15,118 nt of DNA from an uncultured Verrucomicrobiota bacterium (lineage in GTDB: Bacteria; Verrucomicrobiota; Verrucomicrobiae; Opitutales; Opitutaceae): the NCBI GenBank assembly GCA_946482165.1, contig CAMLQS010000100.1, positions 1-15,118 on the forward strand. Direction: 5' to 3'. The translations under genes and the position numbers were made by a program. Shown here in pieces: positions 8,832 through 14,983 of the stretch (the first letter of the stretch is position 1; each line of letters starts with the position of its first letter). The notes under the pieces were generated by a model. The model had not been told where the DNA came from. It worked only from the letters and a program-made list of their open reading frames with translations, and made no database searches.

Positions 8832-8883
8832 GGCGGGGTGACGATGAGGCCGCGGCGGCAGGCCGCCGGATCGCGGCGGTCCG

Positions 8884-9675
8884 TTACCGGGCCGGGAAGC
8901 TCGGCGAGCGGGCGGCCCGGCGACGCCGCGCGGCGCCGAGGGCGAGCGCGCCGAAGCCGGCGAGGGCGGCGGCGGAGGCGGGTTCGGGCACGGGAGTCGG
9001 GGGATTGTCGCCGACGGCGGCGATGATCGTCAGGTGGTCGACATACATCGTGCCGGAGCCGGTGAGGTCGCTCGCGGAGCCGTCGCCGATGAGGAGGAAA
9101 TTGGTGCTGCCGCTGGTAGGGGCGGCGCCGCCGCCGAGGTAGGTGTTGTCGAAGAAATACGACACCTGTCCGGCAAGGACGTAGGTCGTGAAGGTGTGGA
9201 AGGCGGTCATGTCGGCCACCGGCTGGAAGTGGGCGGCCCCGCCGTAATAGTATTCGAATCCGGTGCTTTTTAGGTAGAACGAAGAGCCGTATCCGTTGGT
9301 GTCATACCAATAGAGGGACCAGTCGGTGGCTCCGGGCGAGAGGGCGACGCGCATCTGGACCCAGTTGCCGGAGGCGGTGTCGGCGAGGGCGATGCCGGGC
9401 GAGTCGCCGTAGTTGTGGCCGACTCCGAACCAGATGCCCTCGCTGGGCGAGTAGCTGGTGTTCATCGCGAGGATGTTGCCGTCGCTGCTCCACGTGGTGT
9501 TGCCGAAAAAGGAGATGCCCTGGGTGTTGGGGCCGACGGTGGTGAACCAGCCGGCGTAGGCGCCCTCCGAGGGCGTGAGGTCGCCGTCGTAGTGGTAGGT
9601 GGTCGGCGCGCCGTGGAGCGTGGCGGCGGCGAGGGCGGGGAGGGAGGCGAGGGCGAGGTGGCGAAGCATGGGCAT
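8884..9675 (-). CDS. PEP-CTERM protein with LamG/lectin-like mature domain
   Basis: A 263-residue exported protein. The start at 9675 (MPMLRHLALASLPALAAATL, then HGA) gives a standard signal peptide; a second ATG two codons later is equally possible. A longer upstream reading crosses the DUF6941-like gene and is rejected. Residues 27-220 are strand-rich and aromatic-rich (GISFFGNTTWSSDG, NWVQMRVALSPGATDWSLYW, VSYFFDNTYLGGG). That pattern fits a concanavalin-type LamG or lectin-like beta-sandwich, inferred without a search. The sorting signal is Pro-Glu-Pro at 230-232, a hydrophobic helix, and RRRR at about 250-253. An extra ten residues (AARSPSFPAR) follow the Arg cluster, which is longer than usual. 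It is probably anchored to or sorted towards the outer surface by an exosortase encoded elsewhere. Confidence 0.9.
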   Translation of the reverse strand: MPMLRHLALASLPALAAATLHGAPTTYHYDGDLTPSEGAYAGWFTTVGPNTQGISFFGNTTWSSDGNILAMNTSYSPSEGIWFGVGHNYGDSPGIALADTASGNWVQMRVALSPGATDWSLYWYDTNGYGSSFYLKSTGFEYYYGGAAHFQPVADMTAFHTFTTYVLAGQVSYFFDNTYLGGGAAPTSGSTNFLLIGDGSASDLTGSGTMYVDHLTIIAAVGDNPPTPVPEPASAAALAGFGALALGAARRRRAARSPSFPAR

Positions 9676-9791
9676 GGTGAAAGCGTGGAGGCCACGAGGG
9701 ATGCAGGCGCCATGCCGCTTCGCAAGGTTTTGGCGATGGATGCCGGTGGGCGGGACGCCGCGTGGCGCGGCCGCGGGACACTTTCCCGGCC

Positions 9792-10199
9792 TCACGCCGC
9801 GGGTTTGGCGGAGGGGCGGAGGAAAAGCGGGGTGCTGGCGACGTGGGCGCCGTTGATGGAGAGATCGAGCGAGTGTTCGCCGAGGCGCTCGAATTTGATT
9901 CCGCCCAGGCTCATCACGAGGTTGACGACGGAGGTGGCGGTGTCGATCGGGGGAGCCGGCGCGGCGATGGGCAGCTCCAGCGGCTGGATGACGTCGCGGC
10001 CGTCGGTGTCGGTGAGGGTGAAGCGGACTTTTTTCGGTCCGGCTTCGGTGTCGTCGAAGCGAAACTTGGCGACGACGTGGAGCTGGGGATGGAGCACGGG
10101 CACCTGGGGCGCGCCGAGGGTATCGAAGATGCCGACGACGGTGAGCTTGCCGGCGTAATCGGCGGCGAAATCGCAGGCGGCGAAGAGTTCGACTTTCAT
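9792..10199 (-). CDS. DUF6941-like small cytoplasmic protein
   Basis: A 135-residue protein without signal peptide or membrane span. The start at 10199 gives MKVELFAACDFAADYAGKLT followed by VVGIFDTLGAPQVPVLHPQL. That opening matches my memory of the DUF6941 family (conserved CDFA, GKL, VGIFD and HPQ elements). The rest alternates strands (KKVRFTLTDTDGRDV, SLDLSINGAHV) and suggests a compact beta fold. Function is unknown for the family as far as I know. A 169-base gap separates it from the upstream 90-residue membrane protein gene and a 116-base gap separates it from the downstream PEP-CTERM gene, so co-transcription is uncertain. Longer readings starting upstream (to 10613 or 10314) are not supported because they cross a hairpin and another gene. 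Confidence 0.82.
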   Translation of the reverse strand: MKVELFAACDFAADYAGKLTVVGIFDTLGAPQVPVLHPQLHVVAKFRFDDTEAGPKKVRFTLTDTDGRDVIQPLELPIAAPAPPIDTATSVVNLVMSLGGIKFERLGEHSLDLSINGAHVASTPLFLRPSAKPAA

Positions 10200-10318
10200 C
10201 GGCCGAGCTTCGCGCTGTTCGCTGGCGAAGCAAGAACCCGTATTCGTGCGAAGGTGCGGGGAAGAGGCGCGGAGCGGCGTGGCGTGAAAGCGGGGTGGCC
10301 GAAGTTTTTGACAACGGA

Positions 10319-10333
10319 TCCGCCGCGGGCGGA
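10319..10333 (-). terminator. weak hairpin after the L7/L12-like gene
   Basis: TCCGCC at 10319-10324 pairs with GGCGGA at 10328-10333 around a 3-base loop, about 35 bases past the TAG at 10369. No uninterrupted T tract follows on the minus strand, so it is only a possible terminator. Confidence 0.28.
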
Positions 10334-10368
10334 CAAGTCGCGTCGATGAGCGCAGATGCGGACCGAAG

Positions 10369-10641
10369 CTACGCTTGGGCGATCCACCAGCCGAGGCCGG
10401 CGACGGCCGTGACGAGGCCGAAGACGAGCACGCCGAGGCAGCCTTTGCCCGCGGCGGGCTTGGCGGGGAATTGGTCGGGAAATTTCGCCCGCAGTCCTGC
10501 CTCGATGGCTTCGACTTCGTCCTTCGATTCCTTGAGCCCGAAGCCCGTGGCCTCGCGATAGAGTTTGATGGCCTCGATCTTGTTGCCGGCGCGCAGGGCG
10601 GCGGTGATAGCATCCAGTTGGGCGTCGGTGGGGGAGGGCAT
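10369..10641 (-). CDS. small membrane protein with L7/L12 C-terminal-like motif
   Basis: A 90-residue protein. I chose the ATG at 10641 (MPSPTDAQLDAITAAL) because the longer reading to 10704 runs into the toxin gene and adds an Arg-rich tail with no family match. Residues 19-46 (GNKIEAIKLYREATGFGLKE then SKDEVEAI) closely resemble the ribosomal protein L7/L12 C-terminal motif, in which a KxxAIKxxRExTGLGLKEAK-like helix-turn-helix binds translation factors. Residues 68-87 form one membrane span (CLGVLVFGLVTAVAGLGWWI), so the protein would be tail-anchored with the L7/L12-like part in the cytoplasm. Such stand-alone motif proteins are known but uncharacterised. The upstream toxin gene ends only 38 bases away, so read-through transcription from the toxin-antitoxin operon is possible. 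Confidence 0.78.
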   Translation of the reverse strand: MPSPTDAQLDAITAALRAGNKIEAIKLYREATGFGLKESKDEVEAIEAGLRAKFPDQFPAKPAAGKGCLGVLVFGLVTAVAGLGWWIAQA

Positions 10642-10679
10642 GGATTGGTTGAGGCTGTCTTGGGCGTTCCGAATGAAGA

Positions 10680-10994
10680 TTATCCGCCGACGCGCTTGTG
10701 CCAATGACGCTCATGCCGCGCGGCGTGAAGCACTGCCAGCACGACGACTTCGTGTCTCGCTTCGTCGATCTCGTAGATAATCCGGTAAGGAAACCGCGCG
10801 GGGTAGCGCCAGCGGATATCCTTGGTCGGGTGGCGACGAGCCTTCAGACGTGGATTCTCCGTCAGCGAATCCCACACTGCGAAAGTTTCTTCTACGAAGC
10901 GAAGACCGAGACCGATTTGCCGAGATTCATACCAAGCGGCGGCCTCGGCCATGTCCGTTTCGACTTCAGGTCTGAAAACGACGCGCCAAGTCAT
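10680..10994 (-). CDS. type II toxin, RelE/ParE family
   Basis: A 104-residue basic protein. The start MTWRVVFRPEVETDMAEAAA is set by a 4-nt ATGA overlap with the antitoxin stop. The N-terminal helix pair (EAAAWYESRQIGLGLRFVEE) and the C-terminal sheet (RFPYRIIYEID, then EVVVLAVLHAARHERHW) are the standard RelE/ParE plasmid-stabilisation fold. Members either cut ribosome-bound mRNA (RelE) or poison gyrase (ParE); the sequence alone does not settle which. The partner encoded just upstream is an addiction-module component of the short helical type, as is usual for this toxin subgroup. Length and gene order are normal and no damage is visible, so the module may be active. Confidence 0.92.
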   Translation of the reverse strand: MTWRVVFRPEVETDMAEAAAWYESRQIGLGLRFVEETFAVWDSLTENPRLKARRHPTKDIRWRYPARFPYRIIYEIDEARHEVVVLAVLHAARHERHWHKRVGG

Positions 10995-11206
10995 GCGCCG
11001 ATTCGCGAGCGAATGCGTGACTTCATCTCTTCCATCGACAACGCGGAGGCGGGGTCTTGCCGATGGGCGGCGCGGCGGCGTTCGATCTCGGCCTCGTCGG
11101 TGGGGGACAGCGGCGAATCGTCGAGTTCCAGCGCGCGGCGGACGAGCATCTGCCGTTCCTCGACAGAGAGGGCGGGAAGTTCGGCCAAGACTTCGTTGAA
11201 GCTCAT
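10991..11206 (-). CDS. antitoxin, addiction module component family
   Basis: A 71-residue acidic helical protein beginning MSFNEVLAELPALSVEERQM. It carries the pattern of the putative addiction-module component family (Unstab_antitox, PF09720 from memory): LSVEERQMLVRRALELDDSP, then DEAEIERRRAAHRQDPASAL, then MEEMKSRIRSRI. These proteins pair with RelE/ParE toxins and wrap the toxin surface; they lack an obvious DNA-binding domain. Its stop overlaps the toxin start by 4 nt, giving antitoxin-first order and translational coupling. The candidate control region lies in 11207-11330 and includes an inverted repeat at 11286-11303. Confidence 0.9.
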   Translation of the reverse strand: MSFNEVLAELPALSVEERQMLVRRALELDDSPLSPTDEAEIERRRAAHRQDPASALSMEEMKSRIRSRIGA

Positions 11207-11285
11207 GCAGGCAAGTTAGCCAGTGGCGGCGGCCCGGCAAGCGCCGGCTGTTCGCTTCGCGCGGCCGGCCTCAACGTATGCTTAG

Positions 11286-11303
11286 ACCATACGATGGTAT
11301 GGT
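11286..11303. promoter_or_regulatory. inverted repeat upstream of toxin-antitoxin operon
   Basis: ACCATAC at 11286-11292 and GTATGGT at 11297-11303 are perfect 7-bp arms around GATG. The surrounding TTTAAAC and TTAGACC make this the most AT-rich spot between the divergent antitoxin and monooxygenase genes. It could be an operator or lie in a promoter for either direction. The distance to the antitoxin ATG is about 80 bases. The role is inferred from symmetry and position only. Confidence 0.4.
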
Positions 11304-11345
11304 TTAAACGGTCGAAATTGTGGGGCCCCCGTTGCGGCGTGGAGG

Positions 11346-11394
11346 GGCCGGCGTTTTTCCGGCCGTAGCGGAAGCCCGGAGCGCTTTCGGGCTT
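11346..11394. repeat. two tandem GC-rich hairpins upstream of monooxygenase
   Basis: GGCCGG (11346-11351) pairs with CCGGCC (11359-11364) around CGTTTTT. AAGCCCG (11372-11378) pairs with CGGGCTT (11388-11394) around a 9-base loop. Both lie between divergent genes, so they are not obvious terminators. A repeated intergenic element or an upstream regulatory structure is possible. The second hairpin abuts the vsr-like fragment at 11395. Confidence 0.45.
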
Positions 11395-11428
11395 GGTGAT
11401 GCGGGGCGCGCGAAAGACGGCGACGAGC
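11395..11428. repeat. 34-base vsr-like fragment
   Basis: These 34 bases match 14154-14187 inside the intact vsr gene and 15038-15071 in the truncated copy, with three mismatches to each and in the same orientation. Read on the minus strand it would encode LVAVFRAPRIT, against LVAVFRALGIT in Vsr. Similarity stops abruptly on both sides, and there is no start codon or catalytic part. Confidence 0.55.
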
Positions 11429-11491
11429 CGCGAACGAAGCGGAGGACGTTTTGACGCGGAGGCGGACGGTCGGGCAGGCTGCGTGACTCAC

Positions 11492-12685
11492 ATGGCCTGT
11501 CCTTCCCTTGAAATCGCGATCATTGGCGCAGGCACCGCCGGTCCGGCGTCGGCGATTTTTCTTTCGAGGGCGGGGCACCGGGTGCGCCTGTTCGAGCGGG
11601 CTCCGGTGAACCTCCCGGTTGGCGCGGGGTTTTTGCTTCAGCCCACGGGAATGGGGGTCCTGGCGGAACTGGGTTTGCTGGACGCCCTGCTTCCGCAGAC
11701 GCGGGCCATCCATCGCTTGCATTGTCTGGATGGCCGGGAGCGGGCGCTGCTCGATTTGAGGTATGCGGAGGTGGCCGAAGGGCTGCATGGCGCGGGAACG
11801 CATCGGGCGACCTTGCTCAATCTTTTGTTGAGCGCGGCCGAAGCGTCCGGCGCGACGGTGGAGTGGAATCGCCCGATCACCCGGCTTGAACGCAACGGGG
11901 ATGGGCGCCCCAGGCTGATCGACGCAGAGGGGCGCGTGGAGGGCCCGTTCGATCTCGTCCTCTTGTGCGACGGCGCGCAATCGGTGCTTCGCGCCCAATC
12001 GGGAATTCCCTGCAAGGCGACCCGCTATCCCTGGGGCGCCCTGTGGTTTATCGGCCGGCGCCCGTCGCAGCTGGCCGCCGACACGCTTTGGCAGCGGGTG
12101 GGCAGCACGCGGGAGCTGGTGGGCTTTTTGCCGACCGGAACGAAGGACGATTTGGTCAGTCTCTTCTGGAGCATCCGGCTTGATCGCGTGGCGGCATGGC
12201 GTGAGGGAAATCTGGATACATGGAAACGCGAGGTGCTGGCGCTCGCTCCGCAGGCGGCGGGGCTGCTCGACCAGATCGCCAGTCCGGCGCAGCTTTCCGT
12301 CGCGGCTTACCACGATGTGCGCATGCGCCGCTGGAACGGCGATCGCGTGGCGGTGTTGGGAGACGCGGGCCACGCGCTCAGCCCGCAGCTCGGGCAGGGC
12401 GTGAATCTCGCTCTCATGGATGCGGCGGAACTGGCGGGCGCGCTGCGGGAAGAGTCGACGCTGGGTGCGGCCTTGAACCGCTATTCGGCGCGGCGGAAGG
12501 CGCACTTGGGATTCTATCAACTGGCGACGCGCTGGCTGACGCCCTTGTTCCAGTCCGACGCCACCGCGCTCGGCCGGATGCGGGACCTGGCGCTGCCGAT
12601 GGCCCAGCGGATTCCGTGGGTCCGGCGGCAGATGATCCTGACCATGGCCGGCTACAAAACCGGCGTGTTCGGTTGCCTGCGTTAG
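11492..12685 (+). CDS. FAD-dependent monooxygenase, PHBH/UbiH-like family
   Basis: A 397-residue protein and the only plus-strand gene. I chose the ATG at 11492 (MACPSLEIAIIGAGTAG) because the dinucleotide-binding motif starts at residue 12, as in the family; a longer reading to 11393 adds an unconvincing tail. The FAD-binding GxGxxG is at residues 12-17, with the ribose-binding Glu at 35 (RLFER). The DG fingerprint is at about 153-167 (VLLCDGAQSVLR). The second FAD motif with Gly-Asp is at about 289-295 (LGDAGHA, then QLGQGVNLALMDA). Such class A flavoprotein hydroxylases use NAD(P)H and O2 to hydroxylate aromatic or polyketide-like substrates; the substrate here is not predictable. It converges on the RhuM gene with 8 bases between stops, and no pathway partner genes are adjacent. 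Confidence 0.93.
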   Translation: MACPSLEIAIIGAGTAGPASAIFLSRAGHRVRLFERAPVNLPVGAGFLLQPTGMGVLAELGLLDALLPQTRAIHRLHCLDGRERALLDLRYAEVAEGLHGAGTHRATLLNLLLSAAEASGATVEWNRPITRLERNGDGRPRLIDAEGRVEGPFDLVLLCDGAQSVLRAQSGIPCKATRYPWGALWFIGRRPSQLAADTLWQRVGSTRELVGFLPTGTKDDLVSLFWSIRLDRVAAWREGNLDTWKREVLALAPQAAGLLDQIASPAQLSVAAYHDVRMRRWNGDRVAVLGDAGHALSPQLGQGVNLALMDAAELAGALREESTLGAALNRYSARRKAHLGFYQLATRWLTPLFQSDATALGRMRDLALPMAQRIPWVRRQMILTMAGYKTGVFGCLR

Positions 12686-12693
12686 TTTGATCG

Positions 12694-13755
12694 TTATTCC
12701 CCGCCTTTTGGCGGCCGAGGCTTGGGCAACTTCTTGGCTGTTTCCTCCAGCTCGTGGATGGCGTCCTTTTCGGCTTCGGCCTCCAACTCGGCGCGTCGAC
12801 GGGCGGCGAAGGCGTCGTATTCGCGCTCCGCGTGGCTATCGGCGTCTTCCCGGCTGACGCGTCCGCCGCCCTCGAGCACGTTGCGATCATTGAAGCGGAG
12901 GAAATCGTCGAGGCGGCTCTGCCAATCCCGGAGAAATATCTGCTTCTTTCGCCGCGCCTGATCCTCTGCGAAATCGAGAAACATCACGACGATGCGGTTG
13001 AGCTCGGTGATCTCCGATTCGTGCAGGTAGTTTTTGGCGACAGTTACGTCGCCTTTGCGCACCACGCCTCCCGTCCACGAGGTGAGCCCCATGTTCTGCT
13101 GCGTGGCATCGGCGCGTTCGGCGATCAGTTCGGGAGCGGTGCGGCCGGTGACGGCGTAGTGGAGCTTGTTCTGCACCGCGCAGAACACGTCTTTCGTTTC
13201 GAGAGCCGCGCCTTGGTAGTCGGAGGCGAGCGCGATGATTTCGCGGAGACGCAGGTAGACGCGGCGTTCGCTGGCGCGGATATCCCGGATGCGTTCCAAC
13301 AATTCGTCGAAGTAGTCGGGCACGCCGAGGCCGGGCGGATTTTTGAGCCTCTCGTCGTCCATCGTGAAGCCCTTGACGAGATATTCGGTCAACCGGGTGG
13401 TGGCCCATTGGCGGAATTGGACGCCACGCGGACTGCGCACGCGGTAGCCGACCGCGAGGATGGCGGGCAGGCTGTAGTGCAGGACCTCACGTGAAACCTG
13501 TCGCGCGCCCTCGGTTCGAACTAGTAAGTAAGGCTTAATAGTTGCCGCTTCCGTCAACTCGCGGTCCTCGTAGATCGCCTTGAGGTGGATGTTTATGTTG
13601 GGGACAGAAGTCTGAAACAGCTCCGCGATCTGGCCTTGAGTCAGCCAGATTGTCTCCGCATCGAAGCGACAGGTAACGCGCGTGCTACCATCCGCAGCCT
13701 GATAAACCAAAAATTGGCCGGAGGGCTCGGGCACGGGCTGGGTGGGATCGCTCAT
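12694..13755 (-). CDS. rhuM: RhuM family protein
   Basis: A 353-residue protein of the RhuM (virulence RhuM-like) family, first named from Salmonella pathogenicity island 3; molecular function is unproven. The start MSDPTQPVPEPSGQFLVYQA fits the family; the longer reading to 14331 crosses vsr. The N-terminal DNA-binding-like domain reads ETIWLTQGQIAELFQTSVPN, then LPAILAVGYRVRSPRGVQF, then RQWATTRLTEYLVKGFTMDD. The middle part has YFDELLERIRDIRASERRVY and an FCAVQNKLHYAVTGRTAPEL core. The C-terminal part has NMGLTSWTGG, KNYLHESEITELNRIVVMFL, and a charged helical end (FAARRRAELEAEAEKDAIHE). All conserved blocks are present, so the gene looks intact. Relatives often occur in defence or mobile islands, which fits the Vsr and toxin-antitoxin genes beside it. 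Base composition is visibly less GC-rich than in the left block, suggesting transfer. Confidence 0.93.
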   Translation of the reverse strand: MSDPTQPVPEPSGQFLVYQAADGSTRVTCRFDAETIWLTQGQIAELFQTSVPNINIHLKAIYEDRELTEAATIKPYLLVRTEGARQVSREVLHYSLPAILAVGYRVRSPRGVQFRQWATTRLTEYLVKGFTMDDERLKNPPGLGVPDYFDELLERIRDIRASERRVYLRLREIIALASDYQGAALETKDVFCAVQNKLHYAVTGRTAPELIAERADATQQNMGLTSWTGGVVRKGDVTVAKNYLHESEITELNRIVVMFLDFAEDQARRKKQIFLRDWQSRLDDFLRFNDRNVLEGGGRVSREDADSHAEREYDAFAARRRAELEAEAEKDAIHELEETAKKLPKPRPPKGGE

Positions 13756-13844
13756 GAATCTGCATCGCAGGGTGGGCCTGCGCCCAACGCCTGCAACCCC
13801 GGAGGCATGCGATTGCAATGGGTTAACGGGTGAGGCTGCGTGGC

Positions 13845-14270
13845 TTAGCCTTCGACGTTCAATAGCCCGATCCGACGCAAACGCGCGAGAAGGCGGCGCT
13901 CGTAACGTTTGGTCAACTCGTGCTCCCAGAGGCGGAGGACGCGCCAGCCGCGGGCGCGGAGTTGGCGGGTGACGAGGAGGTCGCGGGCTTGGTTGCGGGC
14001 GATTTTGGTCCGCCAGAATTCGGCGTTCTGCTTGGGCTGCGTGGCGTGGATCGGGCAGCCGTGCCAGAAGCAGCCGTCGACGAAGACGGTGAGTTTGCGG
14101 GCGGGGAAAACGAAGTCGGGTTTGCCCGGAAGCGGGAGTTTTCGTCGCCAACCGGTGATGCCGAGCGCGCGAAATACGGCGACGAGCTTGAGCTCGGTCG
14201 ACGCGTTGCCCCAGCCCTTCACCTTGGCCATGAGGGCGGAGCGTTGGGCGATGGTGAGAAAGTCGGTCAT
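13845..14270 (-). CDS. vsr: very short patch repair (Vsr) endonuclease
   Basis: A 141-residue Vsr-family nuclease. The ATG at 14270 gives MTDFLTIAQRSALMAKVKGW, the usual N-terminal RS-x2-M motif region. The nuclease core includes PDFVFPARKLTVFVDGCFWH then GCP, with catalytic Asp52 (equivalent to E. coli Asp51) and His70 (equivalent to His69). Positions matching E. coli Thr63/His64 are Val64/Asp65, a substitution I believe is common in this subgroup. The end reads EFWRTKIARNQARD, then GWRVLRLWEHEL, as expected. Vsr nicks DNA at T:G mismatches left by deamination of 5-methylcytosine and normally accompanies a cytosine-5 methyltransferase; none is in this window. A truncated duplicate of residues 13-41 lies about 880 bases upstream. 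The RhuM gene follows 89 bases downstream. Confidence 0.94.
   Translation of the reverse strand: MTDFLTIAQRSALMAKVKGWGNASTELKLVAVFRALGITGWRRKLPLPGKPDFVFPARKLTVFVDGCFWHGCPIHATQPKQNAEFWRTKIARNQARDLLVTRQLRARGWRVLRLWEHELTKRYERRLLARLRRIGLLNVEG
14148..14234. repeat. vsr internal segment duplicated at right edge
   Basis: These 87 bases, codons 13-41 of vsr, are repeated at 15032-15118 in the same orientation with 84 identical positions. The differences are at 14151 (A/G), 14169 (G/T) and 14175 (T/G), and each is a synonymous third-codon change. Confidence 0.9.
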
Positions 14271-14391
14271 GGTGCGGCGGAGGGTTTGGCCGCAAGGAGG
14301 CGCAGAAGTCGCAAAAGGACAAAGCGGGCAACCGTGACGCGGCGGAAACGCGGAGTGCTTTCGAGGGCGAGTCGGCGGGGCCCGTGCGCGA

Positions 14392-14415
14392 GGAACCCGC
14401 TCCAACGGGAGTTCC
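14392..14415 (-). terminator. candidate hairpin after the DUF5615 gene
   Basis: On the minus strand, a few bases after the TGA at 14419, GGAAC-CCCG pairs with CGGG-TTCC in an imperfect stem with a small bulge and a 6-base loop. No T tract follows. It may end transcription of the DUF433/DUF5615 pair or be a repeated intergenic element. The rest of 14271-14418 shows no gene. Confidence 0.28.
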
Positions 14416-14418
14416 GGC

Positions 14419-14748
14419 TCACCGCACCTCGACCACGCGGGAACCCTGTTCGATCAGCCGGACCAGCTTTGGCATCTGCGGCACCAGCCAGGCGCGCAGG
14501 GCCGCGTTGGACGTGTTGCCGAGGCGAAGCCAGACAATCACCGGGCCGGCAGCGCCCGTCTGCGCCCGCTGCGCGAAGTCCTCGTCTTTGGTGATGACCA
14601 CCTGACCCTGCGCCTGCGCATATCGCCAGATTGCGCCATCCTCGGCTTCGCGCAGACCGACCTCGCGGACCGCTTGCGCATCATGCCCCGCTTCGCGCAG
14701 CCACTGCGCGAGCGCTGGCGGCAACTGGGCGTCGACGAGAAACTTCAC
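14419..14748 (-). CDS. DUF5615 family PIN-like protein, putative toxin
   Basis: A 109-residue protein. I chose the GTG at 14748 because it yields the family start MKFLVDAQLPPALAQWLREA and overlaps the DUF433 stop by 4 nt (GTGA). An ATG at 14805 would only add residues from the other frame of DUF433. The PIN-like acidic residues are present: Asp6 in FLVDAQLP, Asp37 in REAEDGAIW, and Asp55/Asp57 in VITKDEDF. A VIVWLRLGNTS strand and a C-terminal helix-strand follow. DUF5615 (Mut7-C-like) proteins are thought to be ribonuclease toxins paired with DUF433 proteins; direct biochemical proof is limited. The arrangement antitoxin-like gene then nuclease-like gene supports a toxin-antitoxin module. 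Confidence 0.88.
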   Translation of the reverse strand: MKFLVDAQLPPALAQWLREAGHDAQAVREVGLREAEDGAIWRYAQAQGQVVITKDEDFAQRAQTGAAGPVIVWLRLGNTSNAALRAWLVPQMPKLVRLIEQGSRVVEVR

Positions 14749-14978
14749 CGCGAAGCGAGGGTCAGCACCGGGTGGTCGAGCTGCGCGGCGGCATACTCCA
14801 GGCATGCCCGGATGTCGTCCGCCTCAAGGTCGGGATAGTCGGCAAGGATTTCCGACTCGGGCACCTTCGCGGCCAGCAGATCGAGCACATCTTTCACCCG
14901 GATGCGCATACCCCGGATGCAGGGGCGTCCGCCGCATTGGTTGGGGTTGAAGGTGATCCGCTCCATGAACGTGCTCAT
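14745..14978 (-). CDS. DUF433 family protein, putative antitoxin
   Basis: A 77-residue protein starting MSTFMERITFNPNQCGGRPC at 14978. A GTG at 14987 and an ATG at 14966 are alternative in-frame starts. The family signature is clear: RITFNPNQCGGRPCIRGMRI with GGRPCIRG at 16-23, then VKDVLDLLAAKVPESEILAD and YPDLEADDIRACLEYAA, a winged-helix-like DNA-binding fold. DUF433 proteins are usually encoded just before a DUF5615 PIN-like protein and are taken to be antitoxins and autorepressors. The stop overlaps the DUF5615 start by 4 nt. The upstream sequence is a truncated vsr copy whose reading frame ends at 14984, so the promoter may lie inside that remnant or beyond the window. Confidence 0.9.
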   Translation of the reverse strand: MSTFMERITFNPNQCGGRPCIRGMRIRVKDVLDLLAAKVPESEILADYPDLEADDIRACLEYAAAQLDHPVLTLASR

Positions 14979-14983
14979 ACACT

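Noticed and set aside
8884..10314. A single 476-residue protein spanning the PEP-CTERM gene and the DUF6941-like gene
   Set aside because: A proper signal peptide begins at 9675, and the upstream part is an out-of-frame reading of the DUF6941-like gene.
11282..12520. A 412-residue minus-strand frame opposite the monooxygenase
   Set aside because: The plus-strand frame has clear FAD-binding motifs; this one has none.
12694..14331. A 545-residue RhuM protein starting upstream of vsr
   Set aside because: The extension is an out-of-frame reading of vsr; the RhuM family start at 13755 fits without it.
14271..14340. Possible short repeat family (GGCCGCAAGGAGGCGCAGAA and following GCAAAAGG)
   Set aside because: It resembles degenerate intergenic repeats I recall from other genomes, but only one copy is visible here, so no repeat can be claimed.
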